DNA of 64,000 nt, from NCBI RefSeq assembly GCF_001634365.1, contig NZ_CP014579.1, forward strand, positions 1,302,001 through 1,366,000. Direction: 5' to 3'. Made by a program: the position numbers and the translations under genes. Position 1 is the first letter of the stretch. Each line of letters begins with the position of its first letter. The notes beneath the pieces are model-generated. The model saw only the letters and a list, made by a program, of their open reading frames with translations, was not told the DNA's origin and searched no databases. This document shows positions 25,368 through 34,761 of the stretch, piece by piece. The stretch is from Paraburkholderia phytofirmans OLGA172. Lineage in GTDB: Bacteria > Pseudomonadota > Gammaproteobacteria > Burkholderiales > Burkholderiaceae.

Positions 25368-25889
25368 ATGAACAGCAACGTTACAGTTACCGAAACAAAA
25401 TTCAGCGGCGTGCGAGTGGAGGTCAGGACTCCTTCGGCGTTCGACGATGTCGTCAATCGTCTGACCAGACTGTGCGGAAGATCATCGATACCGGAACTAG
25501 TCGAGCTCGCGTCGGAGGATATCTCTGAGGCTGCCTATGTGAGCGAGGTCGAACGCCGTTTCGTGGGTGAAAGCGGTTTCATGCTCTTTAGCGAGATCGA
25601 TCACGGAGGCTGGATCACGAAATTTGGAATCAATCGTCGCACCGTGCGCTGGATTCTCGGGAACCCACTCATCGCAATCACCATGCTGCGTCATGACCTC
25701 ACCGCAGGGCTATTTGCACCAGTTGAAGTTCTCGTGACGGAATCAGCAAGCGGCGAAGGCACCATTGTCACGTACGTTCGACCTTCATCTCTTATCGTGA
25801 TTGGCGACAATCCGCAGTTGAAAGCCGCGGCGTTGGCACTGGATCAGAAGTTTGAATTACTTATCGAGCGCATCACCTTGACTGAATGA
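25368..25889 (+). CDS. DUF302 domain-containing protein
   Basis: 173 residues from ATG at 25368 with AGGAGAG upstream. No signal peptide or membrane helix. The middle third (EIDHGGWITKFGINRRTVRW, GNPLIAITMLRHD) and the strand VEVLVTE match the DUF302 fold, a small alpha/beta domain of unknown biochemical role found alone or with regulators. It precedes a LysR gene by about 230 bases and could be its partner or co-transcribed, but spacing makes this uncertain. Confidence 0.72.
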   Translation: MNSNVTVTETKFSGVRVEVRTPSAFDDVVNRLTRLCGRSSIPELVELASEDISEAAYVSEVERRFVGESGFMLFSEIDHGGWITKFGINRRTVRWILGNPLIAITMLRHDLTAGLFAPVEVLVTESASGEGTIVTYVRPSSLIVIGDNPQLKAAALALDQKFELLIERITLTE

Positions 25890-26117
25890 TGCGGCCTCGG
25901 GCGTGGGCGCCGGCACAGTGACGGTCCGGCGACTCGCATCTCGGGCAGGGAATCATCGTTCAGGAACATTCGAGTCGACACGTCGCGATCGTGAGGTTGG
26001 ACAGTCGGAGCCGATTGTTCGAGCTGCAGGTCGTGCCGGCGATCAAGCAGATGATCAGATTACGCAGCTGCTTCAGCGAGTGATCAATCATTCAAGGTGC
26101 AAACGGTAGGAATTACT

Positions 26118-27044
26118 ATGGACTATATCGAAAGCTTGCGCATCTTTCGCGCAGTGTTTGAGGCTAAAAGCTTCCGGCGCGCTGGCGACATGCTAGGTCT
26201 TACGCCGCCTGCCGTTTCCCGTGGAATCTCGACGTTGGAGCGGCGGCTCGGAACGCGGTTGTTTAACCGCACGACGCGGCAATTTTCACTGATGGAATCT
26301 GCAGAGCGGGTTTATGATCGCTGCTGTCGCATTCTCGACGACCTTGCCACGCTCGAGGCTCAAATTTGTGGAGAGGCTCCCGTTCCGACCGGCTTATTGC
26401 GTGTGGTCGCACACACGACCGCGACCATTAATCGGCTTGGTCCGCTGATGGCGGATTTTAAACGTCAGTATCCGGGAGTCAGCCTTGACGTGACGCTCAC
26501 CGAGCGCCCAGTCGATCTTGTTGGCGACGGCTTCGACCTGGGCATTGTATTGCCCTTTATGTTGAGTACGGATCGGGCCGCGACGAGGGTTTTAGAGCGT
26601 ATACCTTTGGTTCTTGTCACAACGAAAGAATACCTTGCCCACCACCGGCGGCCGGAAAAGCCGGAAGATCTCTCCGGCCATACCTTTGTCGCCATGCCGC
26701 CGGCCCTGCGTAAGCCAACTTTGACTTTTCGTACAGAACGAGGGGACGTGGCAATTCCCATCAAGCTGGACGTCGTATCGAATAGCCCGCTTTTTAACCA
26801 GGAACTCGTGTCGCTAGGTTACGGTATCGGCGCGTTGCCCGTTTCACTGATCGAGAGCGCGGTGGAAGAAGGGCGGCTGGTTCGCTTGCTCGACGACTTT
26901 GAAATCAAGGATGGCTGGGTCGAAATCAGGCTTGCATACGGTTCCCGCGCTGTGTTGTCCTCGAAGGTGCGCGCTTTCATTGATCATGCGAGCGTATTCT
27001 TCGACAAACTGACACACGATGTCGGCCACCCGAACAGCGGTTAA
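26118..27044 (+). CDS. LysR-type transcriptional regulator
   Basis: 308 residues from ATG at 26118 (MDYIESLRIFRAVFEAKSFR). The helix-turn-helix has LTPPAVSRGISTLERRLGTR and the effector domain has the short-recognition-loop features of the CrgA/AaeR-like branch (GLLRVVAHTTATINRLGPL, GFDLGIVLP). No catabolic gene lies directly beside it, so the target is unknown; the DUF302 gene upstream is the nearest candidate. Confidence 0.87.
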   Translation: MDYIESLRIFRAVFEAKSFRRAGDMLGLTPPAVSRGISTLERRLGTRLFNRTTRQFSLMESAERVYDRCCRILDDLATLEAQICGEAPVPTGLLRVVAHTTATINRLGPLMADFKRQYPGVSLDVTLTERPVDLVGDGFDLGIVLPFMLSTDRAATRVLERIPLVLVTTKEYLAHHRRPEKPEDLSGHTFVAMPPALRKPTLTFRTERGDVAIPIKLDVVSNSPLFNQELVSLGYGIGALPVSLIESAVEEGRLVRLLDDFEIKDGWVEIRLAYGSRAVLSSKVRAFIDHASVFFDKLTHDVGHPNSG

Positions 27045-27127
27045 GGCCAAGCTTTTCGGCTGTGGCGTCCGCACTCGAAAGTGGACGGCACTGCGCCACG
27101 TTTGCACTAAGGCATGAGGGATTCGGA

Positions 27128-27631
27128 TTAGTCGCAGTTGCGGTTGACGTGACGCAGCAAGCTGACCAGAAACCCAACCTCTGCTGGCGTCAATCCAGCT
27201 TGTACACGCTCGATGACCGCGCGAGCGATTGGTGGTACGCGAGCGGCCAGTGCTCGTCCGTGTTCGGTCAACTCAATTTGAACGATCCGGCGGTCCGTTG
27301 CGCTTCGAACCCGGTGAACGAGTCCGTGCGCTTTCAGGCGGTCGATAAGTCTTGTCACGGCACTCTGATCGATGCCGCATTCTTGCGCGAGGCCCGAGGA
27401 GCTATCACACCGACCGCTTTCCAGGAGGTGCAGGATGCGTGCTTGCATTCCGGTAACGCCGAGTTCCGATTGCGTTCCTTTTGTCAACATGTTCGTCAGG
27501 CGGGTGTGGACCCGGTAGAGCAGGTATGCAAGGTTATTGTCTGTTGCAGGTCCTTGTGCCGAAATGCTGGTTCGATCAAGCGTTGTCAGGTCCAACGTGT
27601 TCGAATTGTCGCTAACCTTTTGAGACATCAT
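27128..27631 (-). CDS. MarR-family regulator
   Basis: 167 residues (start at 27631 or the next ATG at 27628). The winged helix is plain: GVTGMQARILHLLE, ECGIDQSAVTRLIDRLKAHG and the wing HRVRSATDRRIVQIELTEHG. It converges on the LysR gene at 26118-27044. No structural gene is immediately upstream on its strand, so its regulon is not indicated by context. Confidence 0.85.
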   Translation of the reverse strand: MMSQKVSDNSNTLDLTTLDRTSISAQGPATDNNLAYLLYRVHTRLTNMLTKGTQSELGVTGMQARILHLLESGRCDSSSGLAQECGIDQSAVTRLIDRLKAHGLVHRVRSATDRRIVQIELTEHGRALAARVPPIARAVIERVQAGLTPAEVGFLVSLLRHVNRNCD

Positions 27632-27954
27632 TTATAACCCGATATAGATTCCGGCGCAGCGAAGTAGTTTACAACGCTCCAAACCTGTTTTCGAACTCTT
27701 GCTGAGCGGCACTTCACTGAGTTGGTTGATGCCGAAACGCGTCAACCTCAAGCTGCGAGTTCTCGCTTGAAGGGACTAACGTGCGTTGACAATGCGCCCG
27801 TCACGGAGAAGTGGGGTGAGCGTCCGCGCAAGCTAGTCAGATTGGGTGGCATGGCGTGAGCTAGTTCGGCCATTGTCAAATCAGACGGAACCCGCAACGA
27901 ACAAAGGATATCGAACTGATTTTGTGTTAGGTAATCGTTCAGCGGATGGCGCTC

Positions 27955-28149
27955 TTAGATCTGCGTGATGCGCCGTGCTGCCTGGACAGCAAAACGGTGA
28001 TCGTTCTCCAGCAGATGTGCAGGCATGCGGCAGAGTAGCAGACGGGCATACTCTCGATCAATGTTTGCTTCGACATCAATCTGTTTGCCAATCTGATAGT
28101 CGATCCACCGCCCCGCGATCGGCCTGGAGCCAAACGCGCTTTCCGGCAC
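27955..28149 (-). CDS. Unidentified ORF, possible gene remnant
   Basis: A leftward frame ends at TAA 27955 and has a GTG at 28149, but stays open upstream to about 28250. The C-terminal part (GRWIDYQIGKQIDVEANIDR, EYARLLLCRMPAHLL) has the composition of a real helical protein, unlike shadow frames nearby. I recognise no family and see no good ribosome-binding site. It may be the tail of a decayed gene. Confidence 0.3.
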   Translation of the reverse strand: MPESAFGSRPIAGRWIDYQIGKQIDVEANIDREYARLLLCRMPAHLLENDHRFAVQAARRITQI

Positions 28150-28330
28150 CGCGCTCGTGCTGCCCCAGTTCGACCGATACGCAGATGTGCTGGCTAACTC
28201 GAGGGCGTGATTATCGAGCGGAGGCGGTGCATCGCTGGCGCGCCCAGCGTTTCAATGACCGGGCGAAGCTGGACGGAAATGCGAGGCGTTTTGGATCTCG
28301 TTTCATCCCGTCACCGCGTTGCCGTGACTG

Positions 28331-28345
28331 TTGCCGTGACGGCAA
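28331..28345. promoter_or_regulatory. Dyad upstream of marR
   Basis: TTGCCGTGACGGCAA has 6-bp arms around TGA, preceded by another TTGCCGTGAC copy (28319-28328). A dyad plus a half-site about 145 bases before the MarR gene at 28490 could be an autoregulatory site. Confidence 0.4.
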
Positions 28346-28489
28346 CAATTTTCTGCAGTTCTGGAGAGCAGGGAACGCTCACCATGAATCGACTTCTGGC
28401 AGGTGATGCCGGATTATTCACACCGCCGAGAAAAAATTGATGCGATTGCAGGCATGGATTGCGGGGGAGGCGACAGCTATGCTCCCAGC

Positions 28490-28951
28490 ATGAAGATCCT
28501 TCCACTCGAATCAGACGATTGCTTCGCTGTCCGACAGGCAGCCCGGCATATCTCCAGGCTCTACGAGCGTCACCTTTCCGATGCTGGCCTGACGCCCACC
28601 CAGTTCAGCATTCTCTGCATTCTGAGTCGCGAGCCCTGCCTGACGATGATCCAGCTGGCCGAGGCGATGGTCATGGACAGAACGACGCTCGTGCGTGCCC
28701 TTAAGCCTTTGCTGCGCGATCAGCTGGTCTACGACGCACCGGAAGTCCAGGGGAAGCGGCGACTGCGGGTCACGATCAGCGCGCGTGGGCGCGAGAGGCT
28801 CGAGGTAGCGTCCGTTCACTGGCAGATCGCCCAGGCCAGCTTCGAACGCAGCTACGGCTCGCAGGCGGCAGCTCACCTGAGAGGCGAGCTCTTTCGCATC
28901 ACGAGCGACGTCTCTCATCTGGACAGCGAAGACGGGTTGACTCGTCGTTGA
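28490..28951 (+). CDS. MarR-family regulator, likely repressor of the efflux operon
   Basis: 153 residues from ATG at 28490 (MKILPLESDDCFAVRQAARH); an in-frame extension to 28403 is possible, and GGGGGAGG lies about 20 bases before the chosen start, an unusually long spacing. The winged helix has LTPTQFSILCILSR, MVMDRTTLVRALKPLLRD and the wing DAPEVQGKRRLRVTI. It is co-directional with and 540 bases upstream of the tripartite efflux operon, the usual place for an EmrR-like repressor. Confidence 0.83.
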   Translation: MKILPLESDDCFAVRQAARHISRLYERHLSDAGLTPTQFSILCILSREPCLTMIQLAEAMVMDRTTLVRALKPLLRDQLVYDAPEVQGKRRLRVTISARGRERLEVASVHWQIAQASFERSYGSQAAAHLRGELFRITSDVSHLDSEDGLTRR

Positions 28952-29278
28952 GTCGCGGGCGAACGCTCAGGCCCGGCAGAAGGTCGCTTGCCAGCGGACA
29001 GAAGGCCGCTTGCGAGCGAAGGGTATCAGCCCGGTCCTATGTGCCCGTCCACGGACGGTTCAATTGCCGTTAGCGGATTGCTGCCTGATCCGCGTAACGC
29101 CTGGCTTACCTGATGGGGCACTGCCCTGGAACGTCTGAAGTAAATCCGCTGGTATCACTGGCTGTTAAAAGCAGAGCCGGCGTTGTCCCTGACTGACCGT
29201 GCGTTCCGGCCGCCCGTATTCCCTCGGCGGGGGGGCGGTCGTAGTCTGTTCCCGTGCCTTCAATGAAGAACGAATACG
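28952..29278. other. Gap between marR and the efflux operator
   Basis: About 330 bases with no gene. A G-run (GGGGGGG near 29229) and a short repeated motif (GGACAGAAGG and relatives, 28975-29020) occur. It may hold a terminator for marR, but no stem followed by T-run was seen. Confidence 0.4.
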
Positions 29279-29303
29279 TATCTGAACGGCAACCGTTCAG
29301 ATA
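29279..29303. promoter_or_regulatory. Perfect 11-bp dyad, candidate operator of the efflux operon
   Basis: TATCTGAACGG, spacer CAA, CCGTTCAGATA: 22 of 22 arm bases pair. A 25-bp operator-like site of this symmetry, about 190 bases before the outer-membrane efflux gene and downstream of a MarR gene, is a strong regulator-binding candidate. The arms also fit TetR-type operators, so which regulator binds is open. Confidence 0.65.
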
Positions 29304-29319
29304 GTCACGGCAAACACAC

Positions 29320-29369
29320 GTTGCAATCCGGGCAGTGCATGCAGGTCGGACGGATTCGTGGATTGCAAC
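29320..29369. promoter_or_regulatory. Second inverted repeat in the efflux promoter region
   Basis: GTTGCAATCC (29320-29329) and GGATTGCAAC (29360-29369) form perfect 10-bp arms 30 bases apart. They could be paired half-sites of a MarR dimer-of-dimers or a leader-RNA stem. It lies between the 11-bp dyad and the operon start. Confidence 0.45.
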
Positions 29370-29491
29370 AATCTTGTACCCGCAGAGTCGTTGATGCTAA
29401 CCCGAAGGATACCTATTCTGTGCGGGTACACCGGATTAAGCGTGCATATGCACGTACCACGGATATCACAGCTCGAAAAATGGAAACTACC

Positions 29492-30997
29492 ATGATTGTC
29501 CACCCCTCAGTTCTGCGACCCAAAAGGTCTGTGCTTCTAATCGCATCGGCTGCCTTGCTCACGTTGGGCGGCTGCGTCAACTTCGCCGGGATCAAGAGTG
29601 ATCACCATATCGAGGCGCCGTCCAAATATGAGGCGAGCGAAAGTCTGCCTGCGGAGGGCGGAAAGTGGCCCTCTCTCGACTGGTCTGAACAATTCGGCGA
29701 TCCCCAGTTGCCCAGGCTGATCGACGAAGCGTTGAAGGGCAATCCTGACATCGACGAAGCGCGCGCACGGATCGACAAGGCGGCGTCGTATGTGGGCAAT
29801 GCCAACTCGAAGCTGTATCCGACGGTCAACGCCAGCTACTCCTGGACGCGGGAGCTCAATACGGAAAACACGGTCTATCCGCCTTCCATCGGCGGCGCGT
29901 GGAATAGCGAGAACACGGTGATGGAGGGCGCATCATGGGACCTCGACCTGTGGGGGAAGAACCACGAGCGGCTGCGCCAGGCGACGTCTGACGAAAAGGT
30001 GGCGCAGGCGGAAATGGAGGAGGTGCGGATCACGTTGGCGGCTTCGGTTGCCAGTACCTACAACGAGCTGGCGCGCCTGTACAGGCTGCGCGACATCGCT
30101 GCGCAGGAACTCAAAAACCGCGAAGAGATCGGGCGCATCACCAATGGACGGGTTGTCGCGGGTCTCGATACGAACGTGGAAAAGCAGACGGCGACGGGTG
30201 ATATTGCGACGACACGCTCGACCGTAAGCAATCTTGATGGCCGGATTACAGTCGTGCGATATCAGCTCGGCGCCCTGCTCGGTGCGGGTCCGGATCGCGG
30301 ATTGGCGATCGCGGTGCCCACGCTCGGGTCGGGTGACGCGGTCGTTCTGCCCGACAGTCTTCCCGCCGATCTCGTCTCGCGCCGCCCGGACATCGTCGCG
30401 GCGTTTTGGCAGGTCGATGCCGCAACGCACGGGATCAAGGAAGCGAAGGCCGAGTTCTACCCTGACGTCAATCTTTCCGCGGCAGTGGGCCTCGACGCCT
30501 TCGGGTGGGGGCGATTCCTGACTGCATCGAGCCGGCAGATTTCGGCCGGCCCGGCGATCCATCTTCCGATCTTCGATGCTGGCGCACTGCGCTCGCAGCT
30601 CAAGGGCCGTTACGCCGATTTCGACTATGACGTCGCCTACTACAACAAGACACTGATCAACGCTTTGTCAGACGTTGCGTCGCAGGTCACGCTCATCCGT
30701 TCGACCGATAAGCAACTCGTGGATGCGCAGCAGGCATTTGATGCGCAGAGCCAGGCGTACCGGCTCGCAGTGGTGCGCTACGGGTCGGGTCTGACCCAGC
30801 AGCTGCAGGTGCTGAACGCGGACGACAACCGCCTCGCCGCCGAGGAGGCCGTCGCCAATCTGACGATGGACCGCCGGAACTCGCAGGTGGCGCTGATCAA
30901 GGCGCTGGGCGGCGGCTTCGAATCGGCGAGTACGGATCTCGCCGCGTCGGCAAGCGCCCCTGGCGCATCGCACGCAGCCGATAAGACGTCCCACTAG
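29492..30997 (+). CDS. Outer-membrane efflux lipoprotein (NodT/OprM-like)
   Basis: 501 residues from ATG at 29492 (MIVHPSVLRPKR); an ATG at 29480 is an alternative. A lipoprotein signal ends in the lipobox LTLGGC. Two OEP repeats follow (about residues 80-275 and 300-480) with RRPDIVAAFWQVDAATHGIKE-type helix start (RRPDIVAAFWQVDAA) typical of NodT factors. It forms the outer-membrane channel of a tripartite pump with the two genes downstream, 69 and then 73 bases apart. Confidence 0.92.
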   Translation: MIVHPSVLRPKRSVLLIASAALLTLGGCVNFAGIKSDHHIEAPSKYEASESLPAEGGKWPSLDWSEQFGDPQLPRLIDEALKGNPDIDEARARIDKAASYVGNANSKLYPTVNASYSWTRELNTENTVYPPSIGGAWNSENTVMEGASWDLDLWGKNHERLRQATSDEKVAQAEMEEVRITLAASVASTYNELARLYRLRDIAAQELKNREEIGRITNGRVVAGLDTNVEKQTATGDIATTRSTVSNLDGRITVVRYQLGALLGAGPDRGLAIAVPTLGSGDAVVLPDSLPADLVSRRPDIVAAFWQVDAATHGIKEAKAEFYPDVNLSAAVGLDAFGWGRFLTASSRQISAGPAIHLPIFDAGALRSQLKGRYADFDYDVAYYNKTLINALSDVASQVTLIRSTDKQLVDAQQAFDAQSQAYRLAVVRYGSGLTQQLQVLNADDNRLAAEEAVANLTMDRRNSQVALIKALGGGFESASTDLAASASAPGASHAADKTSH

Positions 30998-31066
30998 TTT
31001 CCCCCTATTTCAAAACCCGCGCGTCGCCGGCTGGCTACGCGAACTCAATTTTGCTGGAGTGTAGTC

Positions 31067-32227
31067 ATGAACCAACCCCAATCTTCCGAGAGCCACGGGC
31101 AACAGAAAAAGAGCGGCAAGCGCAAGCTCCTGATTGCAACGCTCGTCACGGCCCTTGCTGCGGCCGGCGTCGCATATGGCGCCTACTACGAACTGGTCGC
31201 GCGCTATCACGTTGACACCGATGACGCGTACGTCAATGGCAACGTCGTGCAAATTACGCCGCAGGTCACGGGGACCGTGATCGCCGTCAATGCCGACAAC
31301 ACGCAAATCGTCAAGGCCGGCGATCCGGTCGTCATGCTCGATCCGGCCGACACGCGAATCGCGTTGCAGCACGCCGAGGCCGACCTGGGACAGACGGTGC
31401 GTCGGGTCCACGGCCTCTATGTCGACGACGATCAGTATCGTGCGGAGATCGCCATGCGCCAGTCTGACTTCTCAAAAGCGCAGGACGATCTGAAGCGCCG
31501 TCTCTCGACCGGCATGTCGGGGGCCGTCTCCGAAGAGGAAATCTCGCACGCACGTGATGCCGTCAAATCGACCAGGGCAGCGCTGGATGCCGCGGTGCAG
31601 CAGCTAGGCGTCAATCGCGCGCTTACCGCGAACACAACGGTAGATCAGCATCCGGACGTACTCGCAGGCGCGGCCAAAGTTCGCGACGCCTATCTTGCCT
31701 ATTCGCGCACAACGCTGCCGGCGCCGGTCACGGGCTACGTCGCGCAGCGCTCGGTCCAGGTGGGCCAGCGCGTGTCGCCGGGCACCCCGCTGATGTCCGT
31801 GGTGCCGCTGAATCAGGTGTGGGTGGACGCGAACTTTAAGGAGTGGCAGCTGCGTCATATCCGTGTCGGTCAGCCGGTCGATCTGACGGCTGACGTCTAC
31901 GGCTCCTCGACGGTCTATCACGGCAAGGTGGTTGGATTCACGCCGGGTACGGGTTCGGCGCTGGCGCTCCTGCCGGCACAGAACGCGACCGGCAACTGGA
32001 TCAAGGTCGTCCAGCGCTTGCCGGTGCGCATCGAAATACCGGCCGGTGAACTCGAAAAGAATCCACTGCGCGTTGGCCTGTCCATGAACGTCGACGTCAA
32101 TGTCAGGAATTCCGATGGCCCGCAGCTCGGAACCGAATCCAGCTCGACGTACAAGACCAGCGTATTTGCCCGGTATGGCGATGAAGCTGACGCCGCGATC
32201 GCAAAAATCATAGCCGCGAACGAATAA
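31067..32227 (+). CDS. emrA: Membrane fusion protein, EmrA/HlyD family
   Basis: 386 residues with GGAG before ATG at 31067. A basic cytoplasmic tail and one transmembrane helix (about residues 22-43), then a biotinyl-lipoyl domain (DDAYVNGNVVQITPQVTGTV), a long coiled-coil hairpin (about 105-195) and the second lipoyl half plus beta-barrel (PAPVTGYVAQRSVQVGQRVS). It bridges the EmrB-type pump to the outer-membrane channel. EmrA family by length and motif. Confidence 0.92.
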   Translation: MNQPQSSESHGQQKKSGKRKLLIATLVTALAAAGVAYGAYYELVARYHVDTDDAYVNGNVVQITPQVTGTVIAVNADNTQIVKAGDPVVMLDPADTRIALQHAEADLGQTVRRVHGLYVDDDQYRAEIAMRQSDFSKAQDDLKRRLSTGMSGAVSEEEISHARDAVKSTRAALDAAVQQLGVNRALTANTTVDQHPDVLAGAAKVRDAYLAYSRTTLPAPVTGYVAQRSVQVGQRVSPGTPLMSVVPLNQVWVDANFKEWQLRHIRVGQPVDLTADVYGSSTVYHGKVVGFTPGTGSALALLPAQNATGNWIKVVQRLPVRIEIPAGELEKNPLRVGLSMNVDVNVRNSDGPQLGTESSSTYKTSVFARYGDEADAAIAKIIAANE

Positions 32228-32300
32228 GCGGTGCGTCGTGCTGCATCGCGCCGACCCGCTCGTCGCGATGCAGCGATAGTCATTCGACATATGGATTGCC

Positions 32301-33857
32301 ATGTCTACCAGCCAACCGAATCACCCCCCTCTGACGGGGACAAAATTAGCCCTGGGGTCCTTATGTGTGGGACTCGCAGGTTTTATGACGGTGCTTGACT
32401 CGTCGATTGCCAACGTCGCGATTCCAACGATCTCAGGTAATCTCGGCGTATCGGGCGACGAGGGCACGTGGGTCATTACGGTGTTTGCCGCCGCCAACTC
32501 GGTCGCGATTCCGCTGACCGGCTGGCTGACGCAACGCCTGGGCCAGGTCCGGCTGTTTATCGGCTCGATCCTGCTGTTCGTCGTGGCGTCCTGGCTTTGC
32601 GGGATCGCGCCTTCGCTGCCGATCCTGCTGCTCGCGCGCGTGCTGCAGGGCGCCGTAGCCGGTCCGCTGATTCCGATGTCGCAGGCGCTCCTGCTCAGCT
32701 CATGGCCAAAGGCCAAGTCGGCGCTGGCGCTGGCGCTATTCTCGATGATCGTCGTCACGGGCCCGATCGTTGGGCCGGCCCTGGGGGGATGGGTGACGGA
32801 CAGCTACAGCTGGTCGTGGATCTTCTACATCAATATTCCAGTCGGGCTGCTTTCGGCGAGCATGGTCTGGGTGCTTTACCGGGATCGCGATACCCCAAAG
32901 AAGAAACTGCCAGTCGACAAAGTGGGCCTGGGACTCCTGATCACCTGGGTGGCGTCGCTTCAGGTCATGCTGGACAAGGGTAAGGACCTTGACTGGTTCT
33001 CGTCGAATACGATCATCATCCTGGCAATCGTTGCCGCCGTGGGCCTGGTGCTCTTCGTCATCTGGGAGTTGACGGACAAGAGTCCCATCGTCGATCTGAC
33101 GCTGTTCAAGCAGCGCAACTTCCTCGGCGGGACGGTGTCGATCGCCGTGGCCTACGGCATCTTCTTCGGTACGCTGGTGCTGTTGCCTCAATGGATGCAG
33201 GAGTATCTCGGTTACCGGGCCGTGGACGCGGGTCTCGCAACGGCGCCGCTCGGCATCTTTGCTGTCATCGGTGCTCCGATCATGGGCAAGATCCTGCCGC
33301 GCACCGACGCGCGGATTCTCGGCACCTGCGCCTTCATTGGCTTTGCGATCGTGTATTACATGCGCTCGTTTTTCTACACGGACCTGAGCGAAGGCTACAT
33401 CATCCTGCCGACGCTGCTGCAGGGCATCCCGATGGCGCTTTTCTTCGCACCGCTGACGACCATTATCCTTTCGGGCCAGCCGCCGGAGAAAGTGCCTGCG
33501 GCAGCGGGTCTGTCGACCTTCTTCCGGATGTTTTTTGGGGGAATCGGCACGTCGCTGGCAAACGTCGTGTGGAATAACCGGACCATCCTTCACCATGAAA
33601 TTCTCACCCAGCAGTCCAGTCCGACCAATCCCATGTTCACGCAGCAGATCGGCGCATATCACTCGCTGCTGGGATTGGGGCGGGGAGCGTCGTACGCGCT
33701 GTTCGATCAGACGGTCCAGGCGCAGGCGGCAATGATGGGCCTGAACGACGTCTTCTATGGTTCGGCGCTGGTCATGATCGTGATCATTCCCCTGATCTGG
33801 ATTACAAAGCCGCGAAAGACGGCCGGGGCGAGCGACGCGGCAGCCGCTGCGCACTAA
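32301..33857 (+). CDS. emrB: DHA2-family drug:H+ antiporter, EmrB-like
   Basis: 518 residues with about 14 transmembrane segments. Motif A-like GWLTQRLGQVRLF follows segment 2, motif C-like IVGPALGGWVTD is in segment 5 and LDSSIANVAIPTI in segment 1, all typical of DHA2 pumps. With the upstream fusion protein and outer-membrane channel it makes a complete tripartite exporter for hydrophobic drugs, uncouplers or aromatic acids. It is the last gene of the operon. Confidence 0.93.
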   Translation: MSTSQPNHPPLTGTKLALGSLCVGLAGFMTVLDSSIANVAIPTISGNLGVSGDEGTWVITVFAAANSVAIPLTGWLTQRLGQVRLFIGSILLFVVASWLCGIAPSLPILLLARVLQGAVAGPLIPMSQALLLSSWPKAKSALALALFSMIVVTGPIVGPALGGWVTDSYSWSWIFYINIPVGLLSASMVWVLYRDRDTPKKKLPVDKVGLGLLITWVASLQVMLDKGKDLDWFSSNTIIILAIVAAVGLVLFVIWELTDKSPIVDLTLFKQRNFLGGTVSIAVAYGIFFGTLVLLPQWMQEYLGYRAVDAGLATAPLGIFAVIGAPIMGKILPRTDARILGTCAFIGFAIVYYMRSFFYTDLSEGYIILPTLLQGIPMALFFAPLTTIILSGQPPEKVPAAAGLSTFFRMFFGGIGTSLANVVWNNRTILHHEILTQQSSPTNPMFTQQIGAYHSLLGLGRGASYALFDQTVQAQAAMMGLNDVFYGSALVMIVIIPLIWITKPRKTAGASDAAAAAH

Positions 33858-34338
33858 TCAGTCCATGAGCCATGGCCCGATGCATAAGGAGCGATTCCGG
33901 ACACAGGGCGTCGCGGCCAGGTTCAGGGCAGGGAGAAGGCGACGCCGCCTGCTTAGGGTCGAATGCGCGTCGCCGCGGGTTCCTTTGCCCGCTGGATGCG
34001 ATGGGGCGCGCAAAGGTGCACCACCGGATGCCAAAGGCGTTCCCAAGCGTTCCGCACGGCTTACTGGACGACAACAAAGAGTTCCGAAAATAGGCATTTA
34101 TTCTGCGTGCCGCAGCCTTTAAACTGAAAGTAGTTGCTGTGGTTTCTATCGTCATACTTGGACTCAACTGTCGATGAAACGGTCCTGTTAGCGCAATGAT
34201 GCGGCGGTGAATGGGGCGATACGTCGCCATTATTTGTGCCGCGGCGGCATGTCGTTGGCGACGCATCCGCGTAGCGTTGTGATTGAGTCAGAAGGCCGGT
34301 TTTGACCGGAGCCGTAAACCAACCCATTGAGGATAGTC
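33858..34338. other. Gap upstream of nuoA
   Basis: About 480 bases without a gene, tRNA or recognisable flank of an ancestral nuo operon. A small stem CCGGT-TTTG-ACCGG (34296-34309) lies 30 bases before the nuoA start. The nuo promoter must be here, but I cannot assign -35/-10 boxes with confidence. Confidence 0.45.
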
Positions 34339-34698
34339 TTGAACCTCGCAGTCTATTACCCCGTCTTGTTGTTCCTCATTGTGGGTACCGGTTTAGGCGT
34401 AGCACTGGTCAGCATTGGCAAGATACTCGGTCCCAACCAGCCCGATGCCGAGAAAAACGCACCGTACGAGTGCGGCTTCGAACCATTCGAAGATGCGCGG
34501 ATGAAGTTCGATGTGCGTTACTACCTCGTCGCCATTCTCTTCATCATTTTCGACCTTGAGACCGCGTTCCTGTTCCCGTGGGGTGTGGCCCTGCGCGACA
34601 TCGGCTGGCCCGGCTTCATGGCGATGATGATTTTCGTGCTCGAATTCCTGCTGGGCTTTGCCTATATCTGGAAGAAGGGCGGCCTCGACTGGGAATGA
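34339..34698 (+). CDS. nuoA: NADH-quinone oxidoreductase subunit A
   Basis: 119 residues from TTG at 34339, with GAGGAT upstream; the translated start [19 protein letters not shown] fits the family. Three transmembrane helices and the conserved loop ERKPYECG-like segment ([13 protein letters not shown]), which lines the quinone channel. First gene of a 12-subunit complex I operon. Intact by length. Confidence 0.95.
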   Translation: MNLAVYYPVLLFLIVGTGLGVALVSIGKILGPNQPDAEKNAPYECGFEPFEDARMKFDVRYYLVAILFIIFDLETAFLFPWGVALRDIGWPGFMAMMIFVLEFLLGFAYIWKKGGLDWE

Positions 34699-34761
34699 TG
34701 GATTAATCGCCGGTTTGCGTGGGTGGCCAAGGCTTGCCGCCCCGTCTGGAGTGGAAAGCAA

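Larger units (their letters stand above)
27632..28489. other. Low-information stretch before the efflux-linked marR
   Basis: About 850 bases. It contains one leftward frame of unknown identity (27955-28149) and a small dyad at 28331-28345. Other short frames look random. The left part probably carries the promoter of the leftward marR gene ending upstream at 27631. Confidence 0.4.

Noticed and set aside
33858..34338. A tRNA gene before nuoA
   Set aside because: No cloverleaf or T-loop sequence was found in this gap.
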